Below are positions 1 through 7,077 of a stretch of 8,292 nucleotides of DNA, piece after piece. The position numbers and the translations under genes were made by a program. Each line of letters opens with the position of its first letter. The stretch's first letter is position 1. Where the stretch lies: positions 1 to 8,292 of the forward strand of contig JAFPXW010000283.1 in assembly GCA_017394565.1 (NCBI GenBank). The letters are read 5' to 3'. The stretch is from Oscillospiraceae bacterium (GTDB lineage: Bacteria > Bacillota > Clostridia > Oscillospirales > Ruminococcaceae). The notes below the pieces were generated by a model that searched no databases, was not told the origin of the DNA, and saw only the letters and a program-made list of their open reading frames with translations.

Positions 1-1
1 A

Positions 2-2401
2 CTCGCAATGTCCATGACACTCACCGGCTGCAGCTTTTCTGACATCGACGAATCGGTCGTGGACTCGCTCTCGACCATGCTCGGAAGCTTGTCAGAATCA
101 GATTCCGGCGAAGCATCGGACGATTCCGGTGCGCAAGTCAGCAATCTCTCCCTTTCGGCGAATGCCCCCTACTCCATGGATCCGACATCGCTGTTCACCG
201 AGCGTGACCTGTCGGATACCTACGAGGTGACCACAGAGATCACGCTGAATGACGATTCTGCGTCTGTTTCCGGTGAGGGTGCATCCGCAGACGGTTCGAC
301 CGTCACTGTCACCGGCGAAGGCGTTTACCGCGTCACGGGCAAGCTCACTGACGGCAGGATCGTTGTCAATGCGCCCGATGCCAAGGTCCAGATCGTCCTC
401 GACGGCGCGGAGATCACCAGTTCCGACGGCTCTGCGATCATGGTGGAAAGCGCGAAGAAAGTCTTCCTCACCCTCGCAGACGGTTCTGAAAATACCGTTT
501 CCGACGGCAAGACCTATGCCGATACCGCGGACGGTTCTCCCGATGCCGCGATCTACTCGAAGGAAACCCTGACCATCAACGGTTCCGGTTCCCTGAACGT
601 GAACGGCAACTACAACGAGGGCATCACCTCGAAGGATGAGCTTGTCATCACCGGCGGCACGATCCGCGTCACTTCCACCGGAAACGGCATCAAGGGCAAG
701 GATCACATCGCTGTCTGCGGCGGTGACATCCAGATCACTTCCGGCGGCGACGGCATGAAAGCTACCAACAATATTGACGCAGGCATGGGCTTTGTCTTTA
801 TCGGCGGCGGCACGATCACCATTGACGCGCAGGAGGACGGCATTCAGGCGGAAACCGAACTCGTCCTCGAAGGCGGCACACTCGACATCACATCCGGCGG
901 CGGCTCAGAAAACGCACCTGCCCACACGGGTGATTTCATGGGCGGAGCCGGCGGCATTTTCGGCGGCAGAGGCAATTTTGACCGCAATGCCGAGAATACC
1001 GACGGTACACAGCAGTTTGGCGGCAAGGGCGGCTTTGACCGCAGAAATCACCAGAACACCGAAGCGCAGACCACCGAGGCCGCTTCTGAACCCTCCGGCA
1101 CTCCCACGGTGTACCAGACAGCAAACATGACACAGCCTACGGAAGGAGCACCCGACGGCGAACTTCCTTCTGAAAATACAGTTCCCTCCGGCGAGCAGAT
1201 CCCGAACGGCGGACAACTGCCGCAGGACGGTCAGATGCCGGCAAACGGGCAGGCACCTGCCAACAACGGGCAGATTCCCGACAACGCGCAAGTCCCTGCC
1301 AACAACGGGCAGATTCCCGACAATGCGCAGACAGCGCCTGCCGCGGAAACAGATTCCGCAGATACCACGGATACTGTCAGCATCAAGGGGCTGAAAGCCG
1401 GAACACTGCTCTACATCGGCAGCGGCGAGATCAAGGTCAATGCCGCGGATGATGCGCTCCATTCCAATCAGGCGCTCTCCATCGCAGGCGGCACGATCGA
1501 ACTCCAGGCCGGCAGCAAGGGCGTTCATGCGGACACGACCGTGGACATCTCCGGCGGCACTTTACACATCACAGAATCCTACGAGGGCATCGAAGCCGCA
1601 GACATTACGGTGTCCGGCGGTAACCTCGTTATCAAGTCCTCTGACGACGGCTTCAATGCGAGCGACGGTTCGGCTGAGGGCGCGATGGGCAGAGCCGTCA
1701 GTGCATCCCTGACCATCAGCGGCGGTGAAGTCACGGTCGATGCCGGCGGTGACGGTCTCGATTCCAACGGCGACCTCACGGTGTCCGGCGGTACGGTCTA
1801 CGTCAACGGCCCGACCAATGCCGGCAACGGCGCACTCGATTCCAACAATTCCCTGAGCTGCACGGGCGGCACACTCATTGCCGTTGGTGCATCCGGTATG
1901 GCAGAATATCCCGATGGTACGCAGGAAACCATCGTCCTCACCACGACGGAAACACAGTCGGCAAATACGGAGGTCGTCATCACCGACGCTTCCGGCAACG
2001 TGATCGCGACCTTCACGCCGACCAAAACGTGGAATTCCTTCATCATCAGCACGCCTGACCTGAAAACCGGCGAGACCTACAGCTTCACGCTGAACGGCGC
2101 GGAGGCCGGCAGCGTCACGCTCGACGAAACGGTCAGCTTCATCGGTGAAGCCGGCGGCATGATGGGCGGCGGTATGATGGGCGGACGCGGCGGTATGGGC
2201 GGCGGTCAGATGCCGGACGGCGGCAATTTCGATCCGGAGAACCTGCCGGACGACTTCGATCCGTCCCAGATGACACCCCCGGACGGCGGGAATTTCGATC
2301 CTGCGAATCTCCCGGAGGACTTTGATCCCTCCCAGATGACGCCCCCGGATGGTGGCAGTTTTGATCCGTCGCAGATGCAGAGCCCGACGGAATCCAATTG
2401 A
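2..2401 (+). CDS. Cell-surface beta-helix lipoprotein, carbohydrate-binding (Cthe_2159/DUF4353-like), 5' partial
   Basis: Probable surface-anchored polysaccharide-binding protein. The frame is open to the window edge. The first ATG is at 8, but Leu-Thr-Gly-Cys (Cys codon 29-31) is a lipobox, so the real start and the hydrophobic signal segment lie upstream. Residues counted from that ATG: Ser/Asp-rich spacer 9-70; beta-helix rungs about 75-298; low-complexity Gly/Asn/Gln/Pro linker about 299-456; more rungs about 457-640; a small beta-rich domain about 645-715; a Gly/Met run about 716-735; then 22-residue Asp/Pro repeats to the end. About ten rungs carry a GG-T-(I/L) strand followed by a DG(I/M/F/L)-x-(A/S) turn, the pattern of Cthe_2159-type pectin-binding, calcium-binding beta-helices related to polysaccharide lyases. 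No lyase catalytic set was identified, so binding is favoured over cleavage. In Clostridia such genes often lie near CotH, DUF4956 and VTC-type polyphosphate polymerase genes, which would be upstream here. The family call is from pattern recall; the ligand is unknown. Confidence 0.82.
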   Translation, partial: LAMSMTLTGCSFSDIDESVVDSLSTMLGSLSESDSGEASDDSGAQVSNLSLSANAPYSMDPTSLFTERDLSDTYEVTTEITLNDDSASVSGEGASADGSTVTVTGEGVYRVTGKLTDGRIVVNAPDAKVQIVLDGAEITSSDGSAIMVESAKKVFLTLADGSENTVSDGKTYADTADGSPDAAIYSKETLTINGSGSLNVNGNYNEGITSKDELVITGGTIRVTSTGNGIKGKDHIAVCGGDIQITSGGDGMKATNNIDAGMGFVFIGGGTITIDAQEDGIQAETELVLEGGTLDITSGGGSENAPAHTGDFMGGAGGIFGGRGNFDRNAENTDGTQQFGGKGGFDRRNHQNTEAQTTEAASEPSGTPTVYQTANMTQPTEGAPDGELPSENTVPSGEQIPNGGQLPQDGQMPANGQAPANNGQIPDNAQVPANNGQIPDNAQTAPAAETDSADTTDTVSIKGLKAGTLLYIGSGEIKVNAADDALHSNQALSIAGGTIELQAGSKGVHADTTVDISGGTLHITESYEGIEAADITVSGGNLVIKSSDDGFNASDGSAEGAMGRAVSASLTISGGEVTVDAGGDGLDSNGDLTVSGGTVYVNGPTNAGNGALDSNNSLSCTGGTLIAVGASGMAEYPDGTQETIVLTTTETQSANTEVVITDASGNVIATFTPTKTWNSFIISTPDLKTGETYSFTLNGAEAGSVTLDETVSFIGEAGGMMGGGMMGGRGGMGGGQMPDGGNFDPENLPDDFDPSQMTPPDGGNFDPANLPEDFDPSQMTPPDGGSFDPSQMQSPTESN
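1256..1329 (+). repeat. 39-base tandem repeat in the lipoprotein linker
   Basis: Two nearly identical 39-base units begin at 1256 and 1295. Each encodes 13 residues (PANNGQIPDNAQ plus one). Less perfect versions of the same (P/G)-NGQ-(I/M/L)-P pattern precede them from about 1200. The DNA identity is higher than the protein alone would require, which suggests recent slippage duplication in an unstructured linker between the two halves of the beta-helix. Confidence 0.85.
2213..2398 (+). repeat. 66-base tandem repeat encoding the C-terminal tail
   Basis: Units start at 2213, 2279 and 2345; the third is incomplete and contracted. Each full unit encodes 22 residues, starting PDGGNFDP and ending DFDPSQMTP. 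The tail is acidic (Asp/Glu) with regularly spaced Pro and Phe, and it follows a Gly/Met-rich run. It may act as a cell-wall spacer or calcium-binding tail, but no known anchoring motif such as LPXTG or a dockerin is seen. Confidence 0.88.
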
Positions 2402-2438
2402 TCAGCCTTCTTCAACATTTCCTTTCGACATAGAGAGA

Positions 2439-2480
2439 GCAGGCGAGCCGATGTGCAGTGGCTCGCTTGCTTATTTTTTC
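2439..2480 (+). terminator. Rho-independent terminator after the beta-helix lipoprotein
   Basis: An 11-base-pair GC-rich stem (2439-2449 with 2460-2470, one G-T wobble) encloses a 10-base loop and is followed by a T-rich tract (TTATTTTTT) to 2479. It lies 38 bases after the stop codon and separates the lipoprotein from the promoter of the next operon. Confidence 0.92.
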
Positions 2481-2488
2481 TCCACCTG

Positions 2489-2517
2489 TTGACGCTTCCC
2501 CCAAAATGTGGTATACT
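2489..2517 (+). promoter_or_regulatory. Sigma-A promoter for the four-gene operon
   Basis: TTGACG (2489-2494) and TATACT (2512-2517) are separated by exactly 17 bases, and a TG dinucleotide at 2509-2510 makes an extended -10. Transcription should begin near 2524, leaving a leader of about 65 bases before the start codon at 2590. This is the only strong promoter recognised upstream of the four + strand genes. No riboswitch-like fold was recognised in the leader. Confidence 0.85.
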
Positions 2518-2575
2518 ATATCATGGTATGTTATAGGCATATCCCATCATGAATATAACGGACATCCATGACAAA

Positions 2576-2583
2576 AGGGGGAG
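2576..2583 (+). promoter_or_regulatory. Ribosome binding site for the membrane protein
   Basis: AGGGGGAG lies six bases before the ATG at 2590 and supports that start rather than an internal Met such as residue 22. Confidence 0.75.
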
Positions 2584-2589
2584 ACTCTT

Positions 2590-3681
2590 ATGAACGATAC
2601 GTCTCATTACAATGAATGCGCGGAGCTTTTACTGAAATTCAAAAACGGCTATATGAAACGGCTCATCGCCACCGGTGTCGCGCTTCTCATCAATTTCTAT
2701 ATGCAGACCTACGTCTTTGCGATGAAATACACCGGCGAGAGCATCGCTTCTGTCATGTATGCCAACGACGGCAAAGCTGTCAGTCCCGTCGGCGGACTCC
2801 TGTCGATCGGGTTTACAGCGATCGCCTTTGTCGTGGGGTTACTGATCTTCCGGCACAGCAAAAGCAACAAGCTGAAATTCGGCTACGTTGCGGGCGTGAC
2901 GACCTTCATGGGCATCGTGACCATCATCAATCACGTCAATTCTGCCAAAAACGTACAGGGGGCCGGTGTCGGCGTTTCCCATCTGGCATTCGGTATGGGT
3001 GTCCTGACGCTGCTTCTCAGTCTGGGATTGCTGGCGGCGGTGTTCTTTTCGGATATTGAGCATCCCAAACGGATCTTCATCGTGCTGGGGCTGACGCTGA
3101 TCGGGACGATCGCCGGGGCCTTCAATCCCATCATCTCGATCCCGGTCGGGCTGATGTTCGTCCTCGCCGTGCCGCTGTACAGCAAGGCGGAATGGCTCAC
3201 GCAGCAGGAGGGCTATCCGTATTTCAACGAACGTTTCCGGCAGCAGCAGGAATACGCCGAGTACAAGCCCCTCCACAAGCTCGACCATCGCTCCTACGCG
3301 GAAATGATCGACATCGACGAGGGGAATGCTCAGCAGGATCTCAACAAGGAGAAAGAACGCCAGCACCGCGAAAAACAGCGCATCGAACGCGGCGAGCATA
3401 TGACCTATACCCTGCATCAGAATGCGGATTCCGCCGAAATGCCGTCCATTGATGACATCCGCGAGGTCACAGAGCCTCTGCCGGAGCCGGAGCTGCCGGA
3501 TGTGGATGCGATTCCCGATCCTGTCTGGAATACACCGGAGCCGCAGGATCTCCCCGAAGCCGATCCGCTGTCCGGTTTCCCCGAAACCCGCTGGGATATG
3601 CCGGAAGCTAACTGGGATGTGCCGGATGTGGCAGCGGATATCCCCGATCTGCCGGACATTCCGGATATCCCACAGATTTAA
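2590..3681 (+). CDS. Unrecognised six-helix membrane protein with acidic proline-rich tail
   Basis: Function not recognised. The 363-residue protein begins with a short soluble segment. Hydrophobic helices follow at about 25-45, 66-87, 97-115, 131-153, 161-178 and 181-197. There is no signal-peptidase motif, so it is a polytopic inner-membrane protein. After the last helix comes a motif around 207-217 (EGYPYFNERF) and a charged region at 245-270 rich in Lys, Arg, Glu and Gln that could form a helix or short coiled coil. Residues 281-363 are acidic and proline-rich with spaced LPD/IPD/MPE steps and two W-D-(M/V)-P elements, probably disordered and cytoplasmic (even helix count; N- and C-termini on the same side). 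Such a tail could recruit partners, but this is inference. It is the first gene after a strong promoter. Its TAA stop overlaps the ribosome binding site of the ComM-like gene 11 bases on, suggesting coupled translation. Codon use matches its neighbours. Confidence 0.8.
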   Translation: MNDTSHYNECAELLLKFKNGYMKRLIATGVALLINFYMQTYVFAMKYTGESIASVMYANDGKAVSPVGGLLSIGFTAIAFVVGLLIFRHSKSNKLKFGYVAGVTTFMGIVTIINHVNSAKNVQGAGVGVSHLAFGMGVLTLLLSLGLLAAVFFSDIEHPKRIFIVLGLTLIGTIAGAFNPIISIPVGLMFVLAVPLYSKAEWLTQQEGYPYFNERFRQQQEYAEYKPLHKLDHRSYAEMIDIDEGNAQQDLNKEKERQHREKQRIERGEHMTYTLHQNADSAEMPSIDDIREVTEPLPEPELPDVDAIPDPVWNTPEPQDLPEADPLSGFPETRWDMPEANWDVPDVAADIPDLPDIPDIPQI

Positions 3682-3685
3682 GGAG
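3680..3685 (+). promoter_or_regulatory. Ribosome binding site overlapping the upstream stop codon
   Basis: AAGGAG begins inside the TAA stop (3679-3681) of the membrane-protein gene and sits seven bases before the ATG at 3693. A ribosome terminating on the first gene would cover this site, so the two genes are likely translationally coupled. Confidence 0.8.
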
Positions 3686-3692
3686 TGACACT

Positions 3693-5255
3693 ATGTTTGC
3701 GATTACGAACAGCATTGGTCTGTTTGGCATGAATGCCTTTTCTGTGACCGTGGAAGCGGAGATGTTCAAGGGGCATCCGCAGTTTGACATCAGCGGTCTG
3801 CCGGATACCTGCATCAAGGAAAGCCGTGACCGCGTGCGCAGCGCACTGGCTTCCCTCGGCGTGGAATTCCCGAAGCAGCAGGTCCTCATCAATCTTGCTC
3901 CCGCCAACGTCCGCAAATCCGGCACCAGCTTCGATCTGGCGATGATCGTGTCGCTGATGCAGTCCCTCGGGATGCTGCCGCCGGAAATGCCGGAGCGCGT
4001 CTTCATCGGCGAGCTCGGCCTCAATGGCACCCTCCATGGCACGCGCGGTGTCCTGCCGATGGTCATGCACGCCAGAAAGGAAAAATTCCGCGAGATCTAC
4101 GTCCCCAAGGATAACCTCACGGAAGCGGCTGTCGTGGGCGGGATCGACGTTTACGGCGTGGAGAACATCCAGGAGCTGTTTGCCCACCTGACAGGCGTAC
4201 ATCCCCTCACACCGGCTCCCGTGATCCGCGCCAGCAGCATCGAGCAGCTCGAGAATATGCTGGATTTCAGCGATGTACACGGACAGGAGGTCGCACGGCA
4301 GGGCGTGGAGATCGCGGCTGCGGGCGGCCATAACATTCTGCTCATCGGAGCCCCGGGCAGCGGCAAGAGTATGCTCGCCAAGCGAATTCCCTCCATTCTG
4401 CCTCCGATGACACCGAACGAGGTCCTCGACACCACGAACGTTTATTCCGTGGCTGGGCAGCTGCCGCCGGATCGTCCGCTGATCAAGCAGCGCCCTTTCC
4501 GGGCGCCGCATCATACGGTGTCCTCCGCAGGACTCGTCGGCGGTGGCAGCATCCCGGCGCCGGGGGAGATCTCCCTGGCACACAACGGTGTACTGTTTCT
4601 TGATGAGCTGGCGGAATTTGAACGCTCCACCCTCGAGATCCTCCGCCAACCCCTGGAAAACCACGAGGTCTCGATCGCCCGTGTCGCCGGAAGTGCGGTA
4701 TATCCCTGCAATTTCATGCTGGTCGCTGCCATGAATCCCTGTCCGTGCGGCTATTACGGCTCGGCGACCAGACAATGCACCTGCACCCAGCGGCAGGTGA
4801 GGTCGTATCTGGGGAAGATCTCCGGTCCGCTGCTGGATCGGTTCGATCTGCAGGTCGATGTGGATACGGTGCCCTTTGAGAAGCTGGCTTCGGAGGAGCC
4901 TGAGGAATCCAGCGCCTCCATCCGTGAGCGTGTCACACAGGCGCGTCTCCGGCAGATCAAGCGCTTTTCCGGCACCAGGATCTACAGCAACGGGATGCTC
5001 CCCGACCGGCTGCTGCCGACCTACTGCAAGCTCGACGAGCCGTCCGAACGCCTGATGGAATTCGCACACCGGCAATACGGGATCAGTGCGCGGACGCACT
5101 ACCGCGTGATCCGCGTCGCACTGACGGTCGCTGATCTGCGCGGTCACGAACACATCGAACGGAGCGATGTCGCAACAGCCCTCCAGTTCCGCGGTCTGGA
5201 AAGCAATTTTCTGTATGCCAGCCGTCCCAGGGGAACCAAGTCTCCTGTCCAATAG
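3693..5255 (+). CDS. comM: YifB/ComM family Mg-chelatase-like AAA+ ATPase
   Basis: AAA+ ATPase of the ComM/YifB family. In Gram-negative naturally competent bacteria ComM is a hexameric branch-migration helicase that helps incoming single-stranded DNA integrate; the role in Clostridia is less clear. At 520 residues it has full family length. The N-terminal ChlI/Lon-protease-like S5 fold spans about 20-170 without an evident protease dyad. The AAA+ core spans about 190-400, with Walker A GAPGSGKS at 219-226 and Walker B VLFLDE at 300-305, followed by PLENHEVSIAR. A four-cysteine cluster (Cys350, 352, 362, 364) in NPCPCGYYG...CTC is typical of the family and probably binds metal. GPLLDRFDLQVDV continues the ATPase sensor region, and the C-terminal Mg-chelatase domain covers about 410-505 (GISARTHYRVIRVALTVADL). 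It is coupled to the upstream membrane-protein gene and followed 25 bases later by a SEDS gene. In many Bacillota it precedes dprA; that is not the case here. Confidence 0.95.
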   Translation: MFAITNSIGLFGMNAFSVTVEAEMFKGHPQFDISGLPDTCIKESRDRVRSALASLGVEFPKQQVLINLAPANVRKSGTSFDLAMIVSLMQSLGMLPPEMPERVFIGELGLNGTLHGTRGVLPMVMHARKEKFREIYVPKDNLTEAAVVGGIDVYGVENIQELFAHLTGVHPLTPAPVIRASSIEQLENMLDFSDVHGQEVARQGVEIAAAGGHNILLIGAPGSGKSMLAKRIPSILPPMTPNEVLDTTNVYSVAGQLPPDRPLIKQRPFRAPHHTVSSAGLVGGGSIPAPGEISLAHNGVLFLDELAEFERSTLEILRQPLENHEVSIARVAGSAVYPCNFMLVAAMNPCPCGYYGSATRQCTCTQRQVRSYLGKISGPLLDRFDLQVDVDTVPFEKLASEEPEESSASIRERVTQARLRQIKRFSGTRIYSNGMLPDRLLPTYCKLDEPSERLMEFAHRQYGISARTHYRVIRVALTVADLRGHEHIERSDVATALQFRGLESNFLYASRPRGTKSPVQ

Positions 5256-5280
5256 CCATAGAACAGAATAGGTGTAGAAC

Positions 5281-6429
5281 ATGAAACAATTCTTTGAAAA
5301 TCTGCGAAAATACCTGCGGATGTCCGATCTCTCCCTGATCGCGGCGGCGCTGGTGGTCTCCGCGATCAGCTGCACGATGCTCTACAGCATCGCTTCCAAT
5401 GAACTCCTGTCGCGCTGCGATATGGGAACCGTCCGCACACAGGCGATCGCGACCGTCCTCGGTCTGATCGTCATTGTTGTGCTAAGTGTTTTGGATTATA
5501 ACAAATTCGTCCGGCTATGGATGATCTATGCGCCGGCGGCGTTATTTCTGGTGCTGCTGACCTTTACGGCGCTCGGCTACCGGCGTGAGGGCGCGGACGA
5601 CCGCAACTGGCTGGCCATCGGCAGCTTTTACCTCCAGCCGTCCGAGATCCTCAAGCTGGCCTTCATCCTGACCTTCTCCCTCCACCTCTCGCGCGACGAG
5701 GAGAACATGAACAAGCTCTCCCACTTTGCGCTGCTCTGCCTGCATGGAATGATCCCCATCGGGCTGGTCGCCCTGCAGGGTGACTACGGTACCGCGATCG
5801 TCTTTGCGATCATCTTCCTGGCGGAGATCCTCAGCGCCAGAATTGCCGTGCGCTACATCATCGCCGGTGTGATCGCCATTCCGCTGGCGTGCCTGTTCGC
5901 ATGGAATTTCCTTCTACAGGACACCCACAAGAACCGTATCCTCGTCCTGATCCACCCCGGCACCGATCCCGAAAACCTCGAATATCAGCAGGACATGGGA
6001 CTCTCGGCGCTTGCAAACGGCGGCACCTTCGGGCAGGGGCTGGCAGGCGGCAGCTATATCAAGGTCCCTGAGATGCACAACGACTTCATGTATGCCTATG
6101 TCGGGCAGGTCTGGGGCATTGTTGGCTCGCTGATCGTGCTGGGGCTGCTGGTGTTCATCTGCCTGAAAACGCTCACGGACTCGCTCGGCTCGAAGAATCT
6201 GCTGGGCAAATTCATCTGCATCGGCACCTTCGGGATGCTGTACGCCCACTGCTTCATGAACATCGGCATGGTGCTGAAGGTGATGCCGGTCATCGGTATT
6301 CCGCTGCCCTTCATGAGTGCCGGCGGTACGGCGGTGCTGTCGATGTATACCGCCATCGGCATCGTGAATTCCACGCGCTGCCACAATGTCCGGAAGTACC
6401 GCATCAACTATGTGGCAGAACCCGATTAA
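5281..6429 (+). CDS. rodA: RodA/FtsW/SpoVE (SEDS) family peptidoglycan glycosyltransferase, divergent
   Basis: Polytopic membrane enzyme that polymerises lipid II into glycan strands, normally with a class B PBP. At 382 residues with about ten helices it fits the family. Hallmarks: DYNKF near 72 after helix 2, NWLAIG (Trp110) and QPSE at 119-122, GDYGTA at 167-172 (usually PDLGT), NGGTFGQGL near 246, PEMHNDF with the expected catalytic Asp at 268, and GIPLPFMSAGGT near the C-terminus. The DY motif and loop lengths resemble RodA more than FtsW or SpoVE. Oddity: after the catalytic Asp, where most relatives have a Glu-Glu pair in FAVxxEExG, this protein has YAYVGQVWG. No PBP2, MreB or MreC gene is in the window, so the paralogue identity is uncertain. 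The start at 5281 has only a weak GGTG site six bases upstream, so expression may depend on readthrough from the ComM-like gene 25 bases before. Confidence 0.9.
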   Translation: MKQFFENLRKYLRMSDLSLIAAALVVSAISCTMLYSIASNELLSRCDMGTVRTQAIATVLGLIVIVVLSVLDYNKFVRLWMIYAPAALFLVLLTFTALGYRREGADDRNWLAIGSFYLQPSEILKLAFILTFSLHLSRDEENMNKLSHFALLCLHGMIPIGLVALQGDYGTAIVFAIIFLAEILSARIAVRYIIAGVIAIPLACLFAWNFLLQDTHKNRILVLIHPGTDPENLEYQQDMGLSALANGGTFGQGLAGGSYIKVPEMHNDFMYAYVGQVWGIVGSLIVLGLLVFICLKTLTDSLGSKNLLGKFICIGTFGMLYAHCFMNIGMVLKVMPVIGIPLPFMSAGGTAVLSMYTAIGIVNSTRCHNVRKYRINYVAEPD

Positions 6430-6443
6430 AGAAAGGACACCCC

Positions 6444-6923
6444 ATGCAAAAACGCAAACTCATCTACCCCATCCTGCTGGCCGCCCTGATGGGGATGATC
6501 TTCTGGTTTTCCTCGCAGCCGGCGGATGACAGCACGGAGACCAGCGGCCATTTCACGACGATCGCAGCGCACCTGTTCATCAGCAATCTCGACGACTTCG
6601 AGCCGGGAACGCAGGCGCAGATCATCGACGGCTTCTCGTTTATCGTGCGGAAAACCGCGCATTTCTGCGAATACGCCCTCATGGGATGCCTGTGGTATCT
6701 CTGGCTGCGGCACAAAAAAGGCGCCCCCCTCTGGGCGCTGCTGGCTTCGGCGGCGTACTCGTGTACGGATGAGCTCCACCAGCGGTTCGTACCGGGCAGA
6801 AGCGGAGAACTGCGCGACGTACTGGTCGATTCCTCCGGCGCCCTGGCCGGCATCGTGTTCGCATTTGTGCTGGTGTGCGTGGCGGAGCATTTCTGGAATG
6901 AGAAATCAGGAATGAGGAATTAG
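6444..6923 (+). CDS. VanZ-like family membrane protein
   Basis: Small integral membrane protein of the VanZ-like family. The founding VanZ of vancomycin-resistance elements gives low-level teicoplanin resistance by an unresolved mechanism; chromosomal relatives are of unknown function and should not be read as resistance genes. Of 159 residues, helix 1 is about 6-23 ending in FSSQP, with further helices about 76-88, 95-108 and 130-149. Conserved residues are present: Arg69-Lys70, His73, Glu76-Tyr77, Asp109-Glu110, His112-Gln113, Pro117-Gly118-Arg119, Asp125, Asp129 and Gly132. GAAAGGA at 6431-6437, six bases before the ATG, supports the start, 14 bases after the SEDS stop, so it is in the same operon. 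The last eight residues (152-159) and the TAG stop are encoded by the left heptamer repeat array, so the native C-terminus seems to have been replaced or extended by the repeat. Confidence 0.92.
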   Translation: MQKRKLIYPILLAALMGMIFWFSSQPADDSTETSGHFTTIAAHLFISNLDDFEPGTQAQIIDGFSFIVRKTAHFCEYALMGCLWYLWLRHKKGAPLWALLASAAYSCTDELHQRFVPGRSGELRDVLVDSSGALAGIVFAFVLVCVAEHFWNEKSGMRN

Positions 6924-6957
6924 GAATGAGGAATTAGGAATGAGGAATTAGGACTGA
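6902..6957 (+). repeat. Left heptamer array, alternating GGAATGA/GGAATTA
   Basis: Eight seven-base units in a row: a degenerate GAAATCA (6902-6908), then GGAATGA and GGAATTA alternating three times (6909-6950), then GGACTGA (6951-6957). The unit length is not changed by the variants. The first two and a half units are inside the VanZ-like reading frame and supply its TAG stop. Confidence 0.9.
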
Positions 6958-6965
6958 GGAGTTTT

Positions 6966-6986
6966 AATGCGCAATGCGTAATGCGT
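6966..6986 (+). repeat. Second heptamer array, AATGCGY
   Basis: Three contiguous seven-base units: AATGCGC (6966-6972), AATGCGT (6973-6979) and AATGCGT (6980-6986), followed by a decayed copy. It has the same period as the flanking GGAATKA arrays but a different sequence, and it has no inverted partner at the other end of the block. Confidence 0.75.
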
Positions 6987-7008
6987 AATAATGGTGTCCT
7001 ACTCTGTA

Positions 7009-7051
7009 TAAGCGACTGCCTGCGCTCGTTCACTCGCTGGGCATCTGCTTA
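7009..7051. other. Imperfect hairpin inside the repeat block
   Basis: TAAGC (7009-7013) pairs with GCTTA (7047-7051), TGCC (7017-7020) with GGCA (7040-7043) and GCG (7022-7024) with CGC (7035-7037), with small bulges and a ten-base loop. No T-tract follows, so it is not a simple terminator. Role unknown; it could be a conserved core of the repeat block or chance pairing. Confidence 0.35.
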
Positions 7052-7077
7052 GGCTTGCGCCGGACGGAATAAAATAG

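Noticed and set aside
905..1528. 207-residue minus-strand open frame opposite the lipoprotein linker
   Set aside because: It mirrors the low-complexity repeats of the real gene and has no plausible ribosome binding site or domain.
8..2401. ATG at base 8 as the true start of the lipoprotein
   Set aside because: Starting there leaves only seven residues before the lipobox Cys, too short for a signal peptide, and the frame is open upstream to the window edge.
2516..2536. Possible operator palindrome CTATA-N11-TATAG just downstream of the -10 box
   Set aside because: Only five base pairs of AT-rich symmetry, and the left arm overlaps the -10 element, so chance is a sufficient explanation.
3678..5375. 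565-residue open frame on the minus strand opposite the ComM-like gene
   Set aside because: It is the antisense shadow of a GC-biased coding region. The + strand frame has Walker A, Walker B and all ComM family motifs, and the minus frame shows no recognisable domain.
6444..6923. Glycopeptide resistance gene (vanZ)
   Set aside because: VanZ-like proteins are common chromosomal genes; no vanH, vanA, vanX or vanY neighbours are present, so a resistance role is unsupported.
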